A stretch of DNA of 64,000 nucleotides from Paracoccus sanguinis (GTDB lineage Bacteria > Pseudomonadota > Alphaproteobacteria > Rhodobacterales > Rhodobacteraceae), in the NCBI RefSeq assembly GCF_900106665.1, contig NZ_FNNA01000001.1, positions 1,178,001 to 1,242,000 of the forward strand. The letters are read 5' to 3'. Shown here one piece after another: positions 24,314 to 33,293 of this stretch (within the stretch, counting starts at the first letter, position 1; every line of letters starts with the position of its first letter). The notes below the pieces were generated by a model that was not told the origin of the DNA, did not search any database, and saw only the letters and a program-made list of their open reading frames with translations. The translations under genes were made by a program, and so were the position numbers.

Positions 24314-25180
24314 TCAGGCGGCAGCCTCGGTCGCCTCGATCCCCAGCGCGGCGCAGACCTCGGCGGTCAGCTCGGGGCGGTTCAGCGTGTAGAAATGCAG
24401 CCGGTCCACCCCGCCCTCGATCAGCCGCGTACAGAGCTCCACGGCAATGTCGCGGGCCAGCGCGGCCTCGCCCGGCTTGCCGGCGCGGGCAAAGGCGTCC
24501 TCGGCCCAGGCCGGCACGCTGGTCCCGCAGCGGGCGGCGAAGCGCTTGGCGCCGGCCCAGCTCTGGATCGGCAGGATGCCGGGGATCACCGGCGCCGCGA
24601 TCCCGGCCGCCGCGCAGGCGTCGCGGAAGCGGAAGAACGTGTCGGGGTCGAAGAAGAACTGGGTGATCGCGCTCGTCGCGCCCGCGTCCACCTTGCGCTT
24701 GAGGAACGCCACGTCGGCAGCACTGTCGGCGCTGTCGGGGTGCGGCTCGGGGTAGGCGCCGCAACGAATGGTGAAGCCGCCACGGGCGGCGATCGCCTCG
24801 ATCAGTTCGACCGAGCTCGCGAACCCCTCGGGGTGCGGGGTCCACGCGGCCGCGCCCTGCGGGGCGTCGCCGCGCAGCGCCACGATCTCGCGCACCCCGG
24901 CGGCGGCATAGTCGTCGACGATCTGCATCGTCTCGGCGCGGGTCGCCTCGACGCAGGTCAGGTGCGCCGCGACGTTCAGCCCGTAGTGGGTGGCGAGCGC
25001 CGTCACCGCCTCGTGCGTCAGCTGCCGCGTGGTGCCGCCGGCGCCATAGGTGACCGAGACGAAATCCGGGCCCAGCGGAGCCAGGGCGCGCGCCGTCTCC
25101 CACAGCCGGAACGACTGGTCGAGCGTCTTCGGCGGGAAGAACTCGAAGCTGACGGCGGGGACGGTGCGGCGAACGGACAT
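24314..25180 (-). CDS. metF: Methylenetetrahydrofolate reductase
   Basis: Reduces 5,10-methylene-THF to 5-methyl-THF for methionine synthesis. 288 residues, bacterial MetF length. Motifs include VSFEFFPPKTLDQS at the N-terminus with the catalytic Glu, FVSVTYGAGGTTRQLTHEAV near residue 36, VALRGDAPQG near 98, ITQFFFDPDTFFRFRDAC near 157 and LHFYTLNRPELT near 264. FAD enzyme of the cytosol. It is divergent from metR, with a consensus MetR box in the 85-bp gap, so it is very likely MetR/homocysteine regulated. Confidence 0.96.
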   Translation of the reverse strand: MSVRRTVPAVSFEFFPPKTLDQSFRLWETARALAPLGPDFVSVTYGAGGTTRQLTHEAVTALATHYGLNVAAHLTCVEATRAETMQIVDDYAAAGVREIVALRGDAPQGAAAWTPHPEGFASSVELIEAIAARGGFTIRCGAYPEPHPDSADSAADVAFLKRKVDAGATSAITQFFFDPDTFFRFRDACAAAGIAAPVIPGILPIQSWAGAKRFAARCGTSVPAWAEDAFARAGKPGEAALARDIAVELCTRLIEGGVDRLHFYTLNRPELTAEVCAALGIEATEAAA

Positions 25181-25222
25181 GGCGATTCCTCTTTGTCCGC
25201 GCTTGTGCCACGCGTTCCGGCG

Positions 25223-25235
25223 TGAAACAAATTCA
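25223..25235. promoter_or_regulatory. MetR box in the metF-metR intergenic region
   Basis: TGAA-ACAAA-TTCA matches the TGAA-N5-TTCA consensus for MetR. It lies 43 bp upstream of metF and 30 bp upstream of metR, as expected for activation of metF and autoregulation of metR. Confidence 0.75.
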
Positions 25236-25265
25236 TATCATGCAAGGTCAGGATGAGCCGCGCTC

Positions 25266-26177
25266 ATGCATCTGGAACTGCGCCACCTGCGGACGATCCG
25301 CGCGGTCCATGACCACGGCGGGCTGGCCCGTGCGGCCGAGGTGCTGAACATCACCCAGTCCGCCCTCTCGCATCAGGTCCGCGCGATGGAGGAGCAGGCC
25401 GGCACGCCGCTGTTCCTGCGCCAGACCCGGCCGATGCGGCTGTCGCCCGCCGGGATGCGGCTGCTGGCGCTGGCCCGGCAGGTGCTGCCGCTGGTCGAGG
25501 CGGCCGAGGCCGAGATGCGCGGTGTCACCCGCGGCCAGGTCGGGCGGATGCACATCGCGATGGAGTGCCACGCCTGTTTCAACTGGCTGCTGCCGGCGCT
25601 CGACCGGTTCCGCCACGCCTGGCCGCAGGTCGACATCGACGTGCGCGCCGGGCTCGCCTTCACCGCCCTGCCGGCGCTGCTGCGGGGCGAGGCCGACATG
25701 GTGATCTCGTCGGACCCCGAGGACCTGCCGGGCGTCACCTTCGAGCCGCTGTTCGACTATCATCCGCTGCTGGCGGTGCCGGCCACGCACCGGCTCGCCG
25801 GCCGGGCCCATGCCGAGCCGGGCGACCTCGCGCCCGAGACGCTGATCGCCTATCCGATGGACCGGGCGCGGCTCGACGTGTTCTCGCATTTCCTCGACCC
25901 GGCGGGGGTGGTGCCCGCCGCCGTGCGCGAGGTCGAGCTGACGGACGTCATCCTGATGCTCGTCGCCTCGGGCCGCGGGGTGGCGGTGCTGCCCGACTGG
26001 GTGCTGGCGCGCGAGGCCGCCAACCCCGACATCGCCACGCTGCGGCTGGGACGGCCGGGGGTGACGCGGCGCCTTTATGCCGCCGTGCGGGCCGAGGACC
26101 GCCCGCTGCCCTTCGTGCAGGAGATGCTGCGCCTGGCCCGCGCCGCGTGGACGCCCGCCGAGGCCTCGGCGGGCTGA
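25266..26177 (+). CDS. metR: LysR family regulator MetR
   Basis: 303-residue LysR regulator. Helix-turn-helix at residues 1-60 (MHLELRHLRTIRAVHDHGGL, then TQSALSHQVRAMEEQAG). The effector domain carries the ECHACFNWLLPALDRFR segment near residue 99, a MetR hallmark, followed by VDIDVRAGLAFTALPALL. It activates methionine genes with homocysteine as co-effector in characterised homologues. Divergent position next to metF with a MetR box between supports the assignment. Confidence 0.92.
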   Translation: MHLELRHLRTIRAVHDHGGLARAAEVLNITQSALSHQVRAMEEQAGTPLFLRQTRPMRLSPAGMRLLALARQVLPLVEAAEAEMRGVTRGQVGRMHIAMECHACFNWLLPALDRFRHAWPQVDIDVRAGLAFTALPALLRGEADMVISSDPEDLPGVTFEPLFDYHPLLAVPATHRLAGRAHAEPGDLAPETLIAYPMDRARLDVFSHFLDPAGVVPAAVREVELTDVILMLVASGRGVAVLPDWVLAREAANPDIATLRLGRPGVTRRLYAAVRAEDRPLPFVQEMLRLARAAWTPAEASAG

Positions 26178-26269
26178 GCCTCAGGGGCCCGTGCGGCGCG
26201 GGCTGATCGCTTTCCTTTTCCGGCGCGTTCGCTTAAGCCCACGGGTCAGCCCGAAAAGGATTCCCCGCC

Positions 26270-27061
26270 ATGGCCTCCGCCAATCTCAACGTCATGATCA
26301 AGGCCGCGCGCAAGGCTGGCCGCAGCCTCGTCAAGGACTTCCGCGAGGTCGAGAACCTGCAGGTGTCCTCGAAGGGGCCGGGCGACTTCGTCACCCGCGC
26401 CGACCGCGAGGCCGAGCGGATCATCAAGGAGGAGCTGCGCGTCGCCCGCCCGAACTATGGCTGGTGCGGCGAGGAGACCGGCACCGAGGACGGCGAGGAC
26501 CCGACCCGGCGCTGGATCGTCGATCCGCTGGACGGGACCACGAACTTCCTGCACGGCCTGCCGCACTGGGCGGTGTCGATCGCGCTCGAACACAAGGGCG
26601 AGGTCGTCGCGGCGGTCGTCTTCGACCCGGCCAAGGACGAGCTGTTCACTGCCGAGAAGGGCGACGGGGCCTTCGTCAACGACAAGCGCCTGCGGGTGTC
26701 GGGGAGGCGCGACATGAACAGCGCGATCTTCGCCACCGGCGTGCCCTTCGGCGGGCGCGGGACGCTGCCCGCGACGCTGCGCGACCTCGCGCGGCTGATG
26801 CCGGTCTGCGCCGGGGTGCGGCGGTGGGGGTCGGCGTCGCTCGATCTCGCCTATGTCGCCGCCGGCCGCTACGACGGCTATTGGGAGCGTGGGATCAACG
26901 CCTGGGACGTGGCCGCCGGCTGGCTGCTGGTGCGCGAGGCGGGCGGCTTCGTCGAGCCGCTGCGCGCCCATGAGGGCGCGGGTGTGGACGCCGGCGACAT
27001 CGTCGCCGCCAACGCGCAGCTCTTCGCGGGCTTTGCCGAGATTGTCCGCAGCCGCGACTGA
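26270..27061 (+). CDS. suhB: Inositol-1-monophosphatase family protein (SuhB)
   Basis: Mg-dependent phosphatase of the IMPase family, 263 residues. Metal-site motifs are GEETG (near residue 67), WIVDPLDGTTNFLHGLPHWA (near 81) and the C-terminal GINAWDVAAGWLLVREAGG (near 208). The IMPase pattern has Ile in DPIDGTTN; Leu here is conservative. SuhB proteins hydrolyse inositol phosphates and in enterics also bind transcription complexes; only the first role is supported here. AAAAGGA ribosome site before the ATG. Confidence 0.94.
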   Translation: MASANLNVMIKAARKAGRSLVKDFREVENLQVSSKGPGDFVTRADREAERIIKEELRVARPNYGWCGEETGTEDGEDPTRRWIVDPLDGTTNFLHGLPHWAVSIALEHKGEVVAAVVFDPAKDELFTAEKGDGAFVNDKRLRVSGRRDMNSAIFATGVPFGGRGTLPATLRDLARLMPVCAGVRRWGSASLDLAYVAAGRYDGYWERGINAWDVAAGWLLVREAGGFVEPLRAHEGAGVDAGDIVAANAQLFAGFAEIVRSRD

Positions 27062-27203
27062 TCCTCATGCTTGGGGCGCCATGCAGCCCCGGCATGGCTG
27101 CCCTGAAATCATCCCCTCCGGGCCTGCGGCGGTCTGACGCGGCTTGACAGGCGCGGCGGGCGTCGTGACGGGTTGGTATACCATCCAACGCTCGGCCCTG
27201 CCC

Positions 27204-28193
27204 ATGACCGCCCCCTGTCCCGCCCCCTCGCCGGGCCACGCCGCGCCCGTCGCAGCGCCGCTCCCGCCGCCCGTCGCAATCCCCCCGGTCGTGCCGGTCG
27301 CCGTCCCCGAGGCGGCGGCGGTGCGCGACGGCCAGCGCGCGGGCGTGCTGATGATCTGCGCCGCGAGCCTGATCTTTGCCGTGCAGGACGCGGTGTCGCG
27401 CCATCTGGGCGCGATCTACCCGCCCGTCTACGTCACCATGCTGCGCTACTGGTTCTTCGCCGTCTTCGCGGTGGTGCTGGTCGCGCGCAGCCCCGGCGGC
27501 GTCCGGGCCGCGCTACGCTCGCCCCACCCGGTGGCGCAGACGCTGCGCGGGCTGATCCTCGTGGCCGAGGTGGTGCTGATGCTGACCGCCTTCGTCAAGC
27601 TCGGCATCGTCGAGACGCACGCCGTCTTCACCGTCGCGCCGCTGATGGTGGTGGCGCTGTCCGGCCCGATCCTCGGCGAGAAGATCGGCTGGCGGCGCTG
27701 GCTCGCCGTCGGGGTGGGGTTCGCCGGCATCCTCATCATCCTGCAGCCGGGGCTGCGGGTGTTCTCGCCCTGGGCGGCGCTGCCGCTGATCTCGGCGCTG
27801 ATGTTCGCGGTCTACGCGCTGCTGACCCGCAAGGTCTCGGCCGACGACAGCGCGATGGTCAGCTTCTTCTGGACCGGGGTGGCGGGGGCGGTCGGCATCA
27901 CCCTGGCCGGGATCTGGTTCGCGGTGCCGATCGCGCGGGCCGACTGGCCGTGGATGGCGGCGCTGTGTCTGACCGGCGCGGCGGGGCACTACCTGCTGAT
28001 CCGCGCCTATGCGCTGGCCGAGGCGTCGAGCCTGCAACCCTTCGCCTACACCCAGCTCGTCTGGGTCAGCCTGATCGGGGTGTTCTGGCTGGGCGAGACC
28101 CTGCGCCTCAACGTGCTGATCGGCATGGTCATCATCGTCGGCGCGGGGCTGTTCACCTGGTGGCGGACGCTGCGCCGGGCCCGGACGGGCTGA
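27204..28193 (+). CDS. DMT superfamily transporter (EamA type)
   Basis: Inner-membrane permease of 329 residues, a little longer than usual because of a Pro/Ala-rich N-terminus (about residues 1-35) before the first membrane segment. Two EamA repeats of five segments each cover about 45-185 and 195-320. MICAASLIFAVQDAVSRHLG marks the first segment, and SSLQPFAYTQLVWVSLIGVF lies in the second repeat. These drug/metabolite transporters often export amino acids or nucleosides; the substrate is unknown. Its 3' end overlaps the convergent slt gene by 41 bp. An alternative start exists a few codons upstream at a weaker site. Confidence 0.86.
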   Translation: MTAPCPAPSPGHAAPVAAPLPPPVAIPPVVPVAVPEAAAVRDGQRAGVLMICAASLIFAVQDAVSRHLGAIYPPVYVTMLRYWFFAVFAVVLVARSPGGVRAALRSPHPVAQTLRGLILVAEVVLMLTAFVKLGIVETHAVFTVAPLMVVALSGPILGEKIGWRRWLAVGVGFAGILIILQPGLRVFSPWAALPLISALMFAVYALLTRKVSADDSAMVSFFWTGVAGAVGITLAGIWFAVPIARADWPWMAALCLTGAAGHYLLIRAYALAEASSLQPFAYTQLVWVSLIGVFWLGETLRLNVLIGMVIIVGAGLFTWWRTLRRARTG

Positions 28194-30579
28194 TCGGATC
28201 GGCCTGCGAGAGCGCCTCGGGCCGCGCTGCCGGGACCGGGCGGCGGGGGCCGGGTGCGGGTGCAAGTGCCGTTGGAGTCTGCGGCGTGGCGGCCGGCTGC
28301 CCGGGAGTGGGCCGCGGCAGGCTGGCGGCGACCTCGGCGATCTGCGCCTCGGGCTGGGGCGGCTGGGCGACCTCGGGTCCGTCCGCCGGGGCAGCCGCGG
28401 GGGCAGCCGCGGGGGCTGACGGCGGGGCCGCCTCAGGGGGCGCGCCGCTGGCCGGGATCGCCGGTGCGGCCGCCCCGGGCAGGGCGGCATCCACCGGCAC
28501 AGCGGCCATCCGGCGGGCCGCACCCGCGGCCTCGCGCACCCACGGTGCGGTTCCGCGCGGGCGGTCCGACAGCGCCAGCACCAGCGGCGAGATCACGGGC
28601 GGCGGCAGCGAGACGCCGCCGCGCAGGTCCCAGGTCGGGACCAGCGGCACCGGATGCCCGGCGATCCGCGCCCGGTACATCGGCAGAGATTCCGCCACCC
28701 GCATCACATAGGTCCGCGTCTCGTCGAAAGGGATCATCTCGACCCAGTCCACCGGGTCGGCCCCGGCGCGCCCGACGATGCGCAGGTCGCCGAAGTCCCT
28801 GAGCCAGCGGGCCGAGCGCCCCGGCCCGGCGTTATAGCCCGCTGCGACCAGCGCGATGGACGGCCCGAAGCGGTCGCGCAGCCCGTGCAGATAGGCCGCC
28901 CCCAGCCGGGCGTTGTATTCGGCGTCCTGCGTCATCCGCGGCTGGTCGAACGGCTCTCCGATCACGCGGGCCATCTGGCGGCCGGTGTCGGGCATGACCT
29001 GCATCAGCCCCAGCGCCCCGGCGGGCGAGCGGACGGTGTGGTTGAACTCGGACTCGCGCCGCGCGATCGACAGCACCAGCTCGGGCGGCAGGCCCAGTTC
29101 GGCCCCCTCGAGCCCCGTGAGCGGATAGTAGATCGCGGGCCAGACCCCGCCCTTGCCCGCCGCCGCCTTGCCCAGCCGCAGCGCGTCCCAGGGCCGGTGC
29201 AGCTCGAGCATCAGCCGCGCCATGCGGGCGATGTCCTCGGCCGGGGCCGTCTCGGCAAGGTGCAGCAGGAACCGCTGCGCCTGCGCCGGGTCGCCCGCCG
29301 CGATGAGCCACAGCGCGGCCTGGAACATCCGCGCTTCGCCCACGCTGGCGCCGCGCCAGTCGGGCAGGCTGTCGATCGCCGGCCCCGGCAGCGCCAGCTC
29401 GGGCCGCATCGGGGCGCCGATCTTCTCGGCGGCGAGCTGGCCGTACCAGGCGGTCTGGTGGCGCGCGGCCTCGGCGTATTCGGTGCGGGCGGTGGCGGCG
29501 TCGCCCAGCGCCTCGGCGGCGCGGCCGCGCCAGTAGTGGGTGCGTGACAGCGTGATCGGCCCGCTGTCGATGTCGGGCAGCAGCGCGAACAGCGCCCGGG
29601 CGCGGTCCGCCGCCCCAGCCCGCAAGGCCGCATAGCCCGCGATCCAGTCGAGCTCATAGGCATCGACCCCCGCGGGCAGGAAATGGTTGGCGGCCAGCCG
29701 CTCGGCCAGCGCCCAGTCCCCGGCCCTGAGCGCCGCGCGGGCATAATCCTTGCGCCGCGCCGCCCAGCCTGCGGGATCGCGCAATGCCTCGGCCGAAGTC
29801 GAGCGTTCGAGCATCAGCGCCCGCGCCAGATCGCCCTGCTTCGCCGCCACCCGCCAGCGGAACCGGTCGAGCGCCAGCCCGGCGTCGTCGCGCTGAGCCT
29901 GCGGCAGGGCGAGGATCAGCGCATCGACCCCGGTGCGGCGCGCCTGCACGGCGATCCGGGCGCGGGCGAGGTCGGCCTCGGGCCCCGCCGGGACCAGCGG
30001 CAGCAGCCGCTCGGCCGCCTGCCACTCGCCCGCGTCGAGCAGCATCCTCAGCCGCGCCGGGTGATGGGGCGCCAGCGCCGGGCCGTAGGCGGCGATCAGC
30101 GCCGCCTCGCCCGCCGCGTCGAGCGCGGTGATCCCGGTCCACAGCCGTTCCAACGCCGCCGGGCGGTCGGCCTCGGGCTGGGCCACGATCCACGCCTGCG
30201 CACCGGGCAGCGACTGCGGCAGGCGGTCGCCGAACCATTCCAGCACCTCGGGCGCGGGCAGGTCGGGGCGCAGCACCGCCTCGCCCCGGCGCCAGAACAG
30301 CTCCATCCCCGGCCAGTCGGGGTTGCGGCGGGCGAAGTCGCGGTACTCCGGCCAGCTGCCCTGCCCCGCCCGCAGCCGCTGCCACAGCACCAGATCGACG
30401 GCCAGCGGCCCCGAGCGTTCCGCCGCCGCATCCGCCCCCGCCCAGTCGCGCGCCCCCGCCGCCGCCAACGCGCGGGCGATCAGCGTCGCATCCTCGCCCC
30501 GCGCCGGGGTCAGCGTCAGGGCAAGGCCGAGGGGCAGCACCGCCATCAGCGCGGCGAGGGAAAGGCGGGCATGGGTCAT
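28153..30579 (-). CDS. slt: Soluble lytic murein transglycosylase (Slt type)
   Basis: Periplasmic enzyme cutting peptidoglycan glycan strands, 808 residues. Signal peptide at about 1-28 (LMAVLPLGLALTLTPARG). An alpha-helical superhelix covers about 30-480. The SLT catalytic domain (about 490-640) has ARRESEFNHTVRSPAGALG with the catalytic Glu, LMQVMPDTGRQ and VAAGYNAGPGRSARWL. The last ~150 residues, from about 655, are Ala/Pro-rich low complexity and absent from enteric Slt70. The slt-dapA divergent pair is familiar from Rhodobacterales. The gene end overlaps the end of the DMT gene. Confidence 0.93.
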   Translation of the reverse strand: MTHARLSLAALMAVLPLGLALTLTPARGEDATLIARALAAAGARDWAGADAAAERSGPLAVDLVLWQRLRAGQGSWPEYRDFARRNPDWPGMELFWRRGEAVLRPDLPAPEVLEWFGDRLPQSLPGAQAWIVAQPEADRPAALERLWTGITALDAAGEAALIAAYGPALAPHHPARLRMLLDAGEWQAAERLLPLVPAGPEADLARARIAVQARRTGVDALILALPQAQRDDAGLALDRFRWRVAAKQGDLARALMLERSTSAEALRDPAGWAARRKDYARAALRAGDWALAERLAANHFLPAGVDAYELDWIAGYAALRAGAADRARALFALLPDIDSGPITLSRTHYWRGRAAEALGDAATARTEYAEAARHQTAWYGQLAAEKIGAPMRPELALPGPAIDSLPDWRGASVGEARMFQAALWLIAAGDPAQAQRFLLHLAETAPAEDIARMARLMLELHRPWDALRLGKAAAGKGGVWPAIYYPLTGLEGAELGLPPELVLSIARRESEFNHTVRSPAGALGLMQVMPDTGRQMARVIGEPFDQPRMTQDAEYNARLGAAYLHGLRDRFGPSIALVAAGYNAGPGRSARWLRDFGDLRIVGRAGADPVDWVEMIPFDETRTYVMRVAESLPMYRARIAGHPVPLVPTWDLRGGVSLPPPVISPLVLALSDRPRGTAPWVREAAGAARRMAAVPVDAALPGAAAPAIPASGAPPEAAPPSAPAAAPAAAPADGPEVAQPPQPEAQIAEVAASLPRPTPGQPAATPQTPTALAPAPGPRRPVPAARPEALSQADPISPSGPGAASATR

Positions 30580-30711
30580 TGGGGCAATCTGGGGGCTCGA
30601 CCGGCGCGGGGCAATTCACATCGGCGGCAGGCCGCCGCTCGTCCGGGTTGGCATCGCCCCGCGCCGGTCGTATAGCCGGCCAAACCGCCCCCGCAGATGG
30701 ACCCGCGCGTC

Positions 30712-31587
30712 ATGTTCAAAGGCTCGATGCCCGCCCTCGTCACCCCCCTTCGCGCGGATGGCGAAATCGACTGGCCGGCGCTCGAGCGGCTTGTCGAATG
30801 GCAGATCGAGGAGGGGAGCAGCGCCCTCGTCCCCGTCGGCACCACCGGCGAAAGCCCGACGCTGAGCCATGCCGAGCACGAGGCGGTGGTCGAGGCCGTG
30901 GTGCGGCTGGCCGCGGGCCGGGTGCCGGTGATCGCGGGCGCGGGGTCGAACAACACCCGCGAGGCGATCGGGCTCGCGCAGCACGCCTGCCGGGTCGGGG
31001 CCGACGGGCTCTTGGTCGTCACGCCCTATTACAACAAGCCCACGCAAGAGGGGATGATCGCGCACTTCACCGCCGTCCACGACGCGACCGACAAGCCGAT
31101 CATCATCTACAACATCCCCGGCCGCTCGGTCGTGGACATGACGCCCGAGACGATGGGCGAGCTGGCGAAGCTGCCCCGCATCGTGGGCGTCAAGGACGCA
31201 ACCGGCAAGCTCGAGCGGGTGTGCTGCCAGCGGATCACCTGCGGCCCGGACTTCCTGCAGATCTCGGGCGAGGACGCGACCGCCCACGGCTTCAACGCCC
31301 AGGGCGGGGTCGGCTGCATCTCGGTGACCGCGAACGTGGCCCCGGGGCTCTGCGCGCAGATGCAGGCGGCGTGCGCGGCGGGCGACTATGCCGAGGCGCT
31401 GCGCCTGCAGGACCGGCTGATGCCGCTGCACATCGCGATCTTCATCGAGCCGGGGCTGGTCGGGGCGAAATACGCGCTCTCCCGCCTCGGCCGCTGCACC
31501 GAGGCGGTTCGGCTGCCGCTGGTGCCACTGACCGCCCCCACCCGGGCGCGGATCGACGCGGCGATGGCCCACGCCGGGCTGCTCTGA
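30712..31587 (+). CDS. dapA: 4-hydroxy-tetrahydrodipicolinate synthase
   Basis: Condenses pyruvate with aspartate semialdehyde, the first committed step to lysine and diaminopimelate. 291 residues from the ATG at 30712, giving the canonical [12 protein letters not shown] start; an ATG five codons upstream (30697) is also open. Motifs: [15 protein letters not shown] near residue 42, [12 protein letters not shown] near 130 with the catalytic Tyr, and [14 protein letters not shown] near 159 with the Schiff-base Lys. It is divergent from slt. In relatives smpB usually follows closely; here hisC, a small gene, a repeat region, a TPP enzyme and a channel lie between. Confidence 0.95.
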   Translation: MFKGSMPALVTPLRADGEIDWPALERLVEWQIEEGSSALVPVGTTGESPTLSHAEHEAVVEAVVRLAAGRVPVIAGAGSNNTREAIGLAQHACRVGADGLLVVTPYYNKPTQEGMIAHFTAVHDATDKPIIIYNIPGRSVVDMTPETMGELAKLPRIVGVKDATGKLERVCCQRITCGPDFLQISGEDATAHGFNAQGGVGCISVTANVAPGLCAQMQAACAAGDYAEALRLQDRLMPLHIAIFIEPGLVGAKYALSRLGRCTEAVRLPLVPLTAPTRARIDAAMAHAGLL

Positions 31588-31622
31588 CCGACAGGCCGCG
31601 CCGTTGAGAGCGCCCGAGGGTC

Positions 31623-32744
31623 TCAGCCGCGTGCGGCGGCAAGGGCCTCGGGCAGCGCGGCGGCAAAGGCGTCGAGTTCGGCCTCGGGTCCGCAGCTGAC
31701 GCGGATGCAGCGGTTCTGCGGCGCCACCCACGGCATCCGCACGAACACCCCGCGCGCGCCCAGCGCCTCGAGCACCCGCCGCGCCAGCGCCCCGTCGCCG
31801 CCGCAGTCGAGGCTGACGAAGTTGGTGGCCGAGGGCAGCGGGGTTAGCCCGTTCTCGCGCGCAATCGCGGCGATCCGGTCGCGGGCGGCGGCGACCTGGC
31901 CCACCACCTGCGCCAGATGCGCCTCGTCGGCGAGCGCCGCGAGCGCCCCGGCCTGCGCGATCCGGTTCACGCCGAAATGGTTGCGCACCCGGTCGAAGGC
32001 CCGCACCACCTCGGGCGCGCCCAGAGCCCAGCCGATCCGCGCCCCGGCCATCCCGTAGGCCTTGGAAAAGGTCCGCATCCGCAGCACCCGCGGGTCCGCG
32101 GGGTCGATCCGCGGCAGGGCGGGGGCAAACTCGGCATAGGCCTCGTCGAGGATCAGCAGGATGTCGTCGGGCAGCGCTGCGACGGCGGCCTCGATGACCT
32201 CGGGCGGGTGCCAGCCGCCCATCGGGTTGTCGGGATTGCAGAGATAGACCATCCGCGCCCCCGTCTCGGCCGCCCGCGCCACCAGCGCCGCCGGGTCCTG
32301 CCGGTCGGCCGCGTAGGGCACGCGGTCCAGCGTCCCGCCGAAGCCGGTGACGTGAAAGTCGAAGGTCGGATAGCCGCCGGCCGAGGTCACCACGCGGTCG
32401 CCCTCGGCCACCATCAGCCGCACGGCGAGGCCGAGCAGCGCGTCGATCCCCTCGCCCACCACGACATTCTCGGGGCCGACCCCGCAATGAGTGGCGAGCG
32501 CGGCCTTGAGGTCGTGGTTGGTCGGATCGCCGTATTTCCAGACCTCGGCGGCCGCGTCCCGCATCGCCGCGACGGCGCGGGGCGAGGGGCCGAAGCCGTT
32601 CTCGTTGGCGCCCAGCCGCGCGTCGAAGGGCGCGCCGCGCTGGCGTTCGAGCGTCTCGGGGCCGACGAAGGGGACCGAGTCGGGCAGGCCGGCGGGCAGC
32701 GGGGCGAGATGCGGAGCGGGGCGGGCAGAGGGGCGGTGTTCCAT
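31623..32744 (-). CDS. hisC: Histidinol-phosphate aminotransferase-like PLP enzyme
   Basis: Class I/II aminotransferase of 373 residues. Family features: RLGANENGFGPSP near residue 43, VVGEGIDALLGLAVR near 98, YLCNPDNPMGGW near 170, ILDEAYAEFAP near 204 and the PLP lysine in RTFSKAYGMAGARIGWALG near 233. It belongs to the HisC group, which transaminates imidazole-acetol phosphate or aromatic acids. It stands alone, not in a his operon, so a broad aromatic aminotransferase role is possible. It is convergent with dapA. The ATG at 32744 was chosen because upstream in-frame sequence is not family-like. Confidence 0.88.
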   Translation of the reverse strand: MEHRPSARPAPHLAPLPAGLPDSVPFVGPETLERQRGAPFDARLGANENGFGPSPRAVAAMRDAAAEVWKYGDPTNHDLKAALATHCGVGPENVVVGEGIDALLGLAVRLMVAEGDRVVTSAGGYPTFDFHVTGFGGTLDRVPYAADRQDPAALVARAAETGARMVYLCNPDNPMGGWHPPEVIEAAVAALPDDILLILDEAYAEFAPALPRIDPADPRVLRMRTFSKAYGMAGARIGWALGAPEVVRAFDRVRNHFGVNRIAQAGALAALADEAHLAQVVGQVAAARDRIAAIARENGLTPLPSATNFVSLDCGGDGALARRVLEALGARGVFVRMPWVAPQNRCIRVSCGPEAELDAFAAALPEALAAARG

Positions 32745-32876
32745 GCCCGCAGATGAGCCAGAACCCTGCGCCGCCGCAAGAATTTTTGCCGTTGCGCGGG
32801 CCGGGCGGCCGGGCTGGCAACGCTTCGTCAAGGATTTGCTGCGAACGTTGCGGGAACGGACCAGAAGGGACTCGCC

Positions 32877-33293
32877 ATGATACTTGACCGCTTCCCCGCC
32901 TGCCGCCTGTCGCCGCTGGACCAGCTGCGCGCCGTGGCGAACCTGATGCTGGTGCTGGGCGACTGCATCGCCGAAGAGCAGGTGCTGCGCCGCAACGGCG
33001 TCCGCATCACCCCGCAGCTGAGCCTCAGCGTGCTGGCCGAGCTCGAGGTGGTGGCCGGGATGCTGGACCGCGACCTCGGGCGCGAGCTGCTGGCGGTGCG
33101 CGACCGGTTTGCCGACACGCCGACGACGACCGGCGCCCGGCGGGCGCCGAACCCCGCGGTGGGGCAGAGCCTCGCCCTCGCCCGCGCCATCGCTGGGCAA
33201 CTGGTCGAGGCGCTGTCAGTCAGCGTGATGACGCGCCAGCCGGAGCGGCTGGAGAAGGCCCGGCGGATCGTGGCGGCGTTGCGGGCGGGGTGA
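32877..33293 (+). CDS. Hypothetical protein, 138 residues
   Basis: Not recognised. A predicted helical, soluble protein without signal peptide or membrane segment. It contains LSPLDQLRAVANLMLVLGDC, RITPQLSLSVLAELEVVAGM and a Thr/Arg/Pro-rich loop around residues 80-92. The start follows GAAGGGACTCGCC; codon usage is GC3-rich like its neighbours, supporting a real gene. It is divergent from hisC and followed by the long decayed-repeat region. Confidence 0.6.
   Translation: MILDRFPACRLSPLDQLRAVANLMLVLGDCIAEEQVLRRNGVRITPQLSLSVLAELEVVAGMLDRDLGRELLAVRDRFADTPTTTGARRAPNPAVGQSLALARAIAGQLVEALSVSVMTRQPERLEKARRIVAALRAG

Noticed and set aside
25181-25265. SAM-responsive riboswitch upstream of metF
   Set aside because: The 85-bp divergent gap is too short and shows no SAM-I or SAM-II core; the MetR box explains the regulation.
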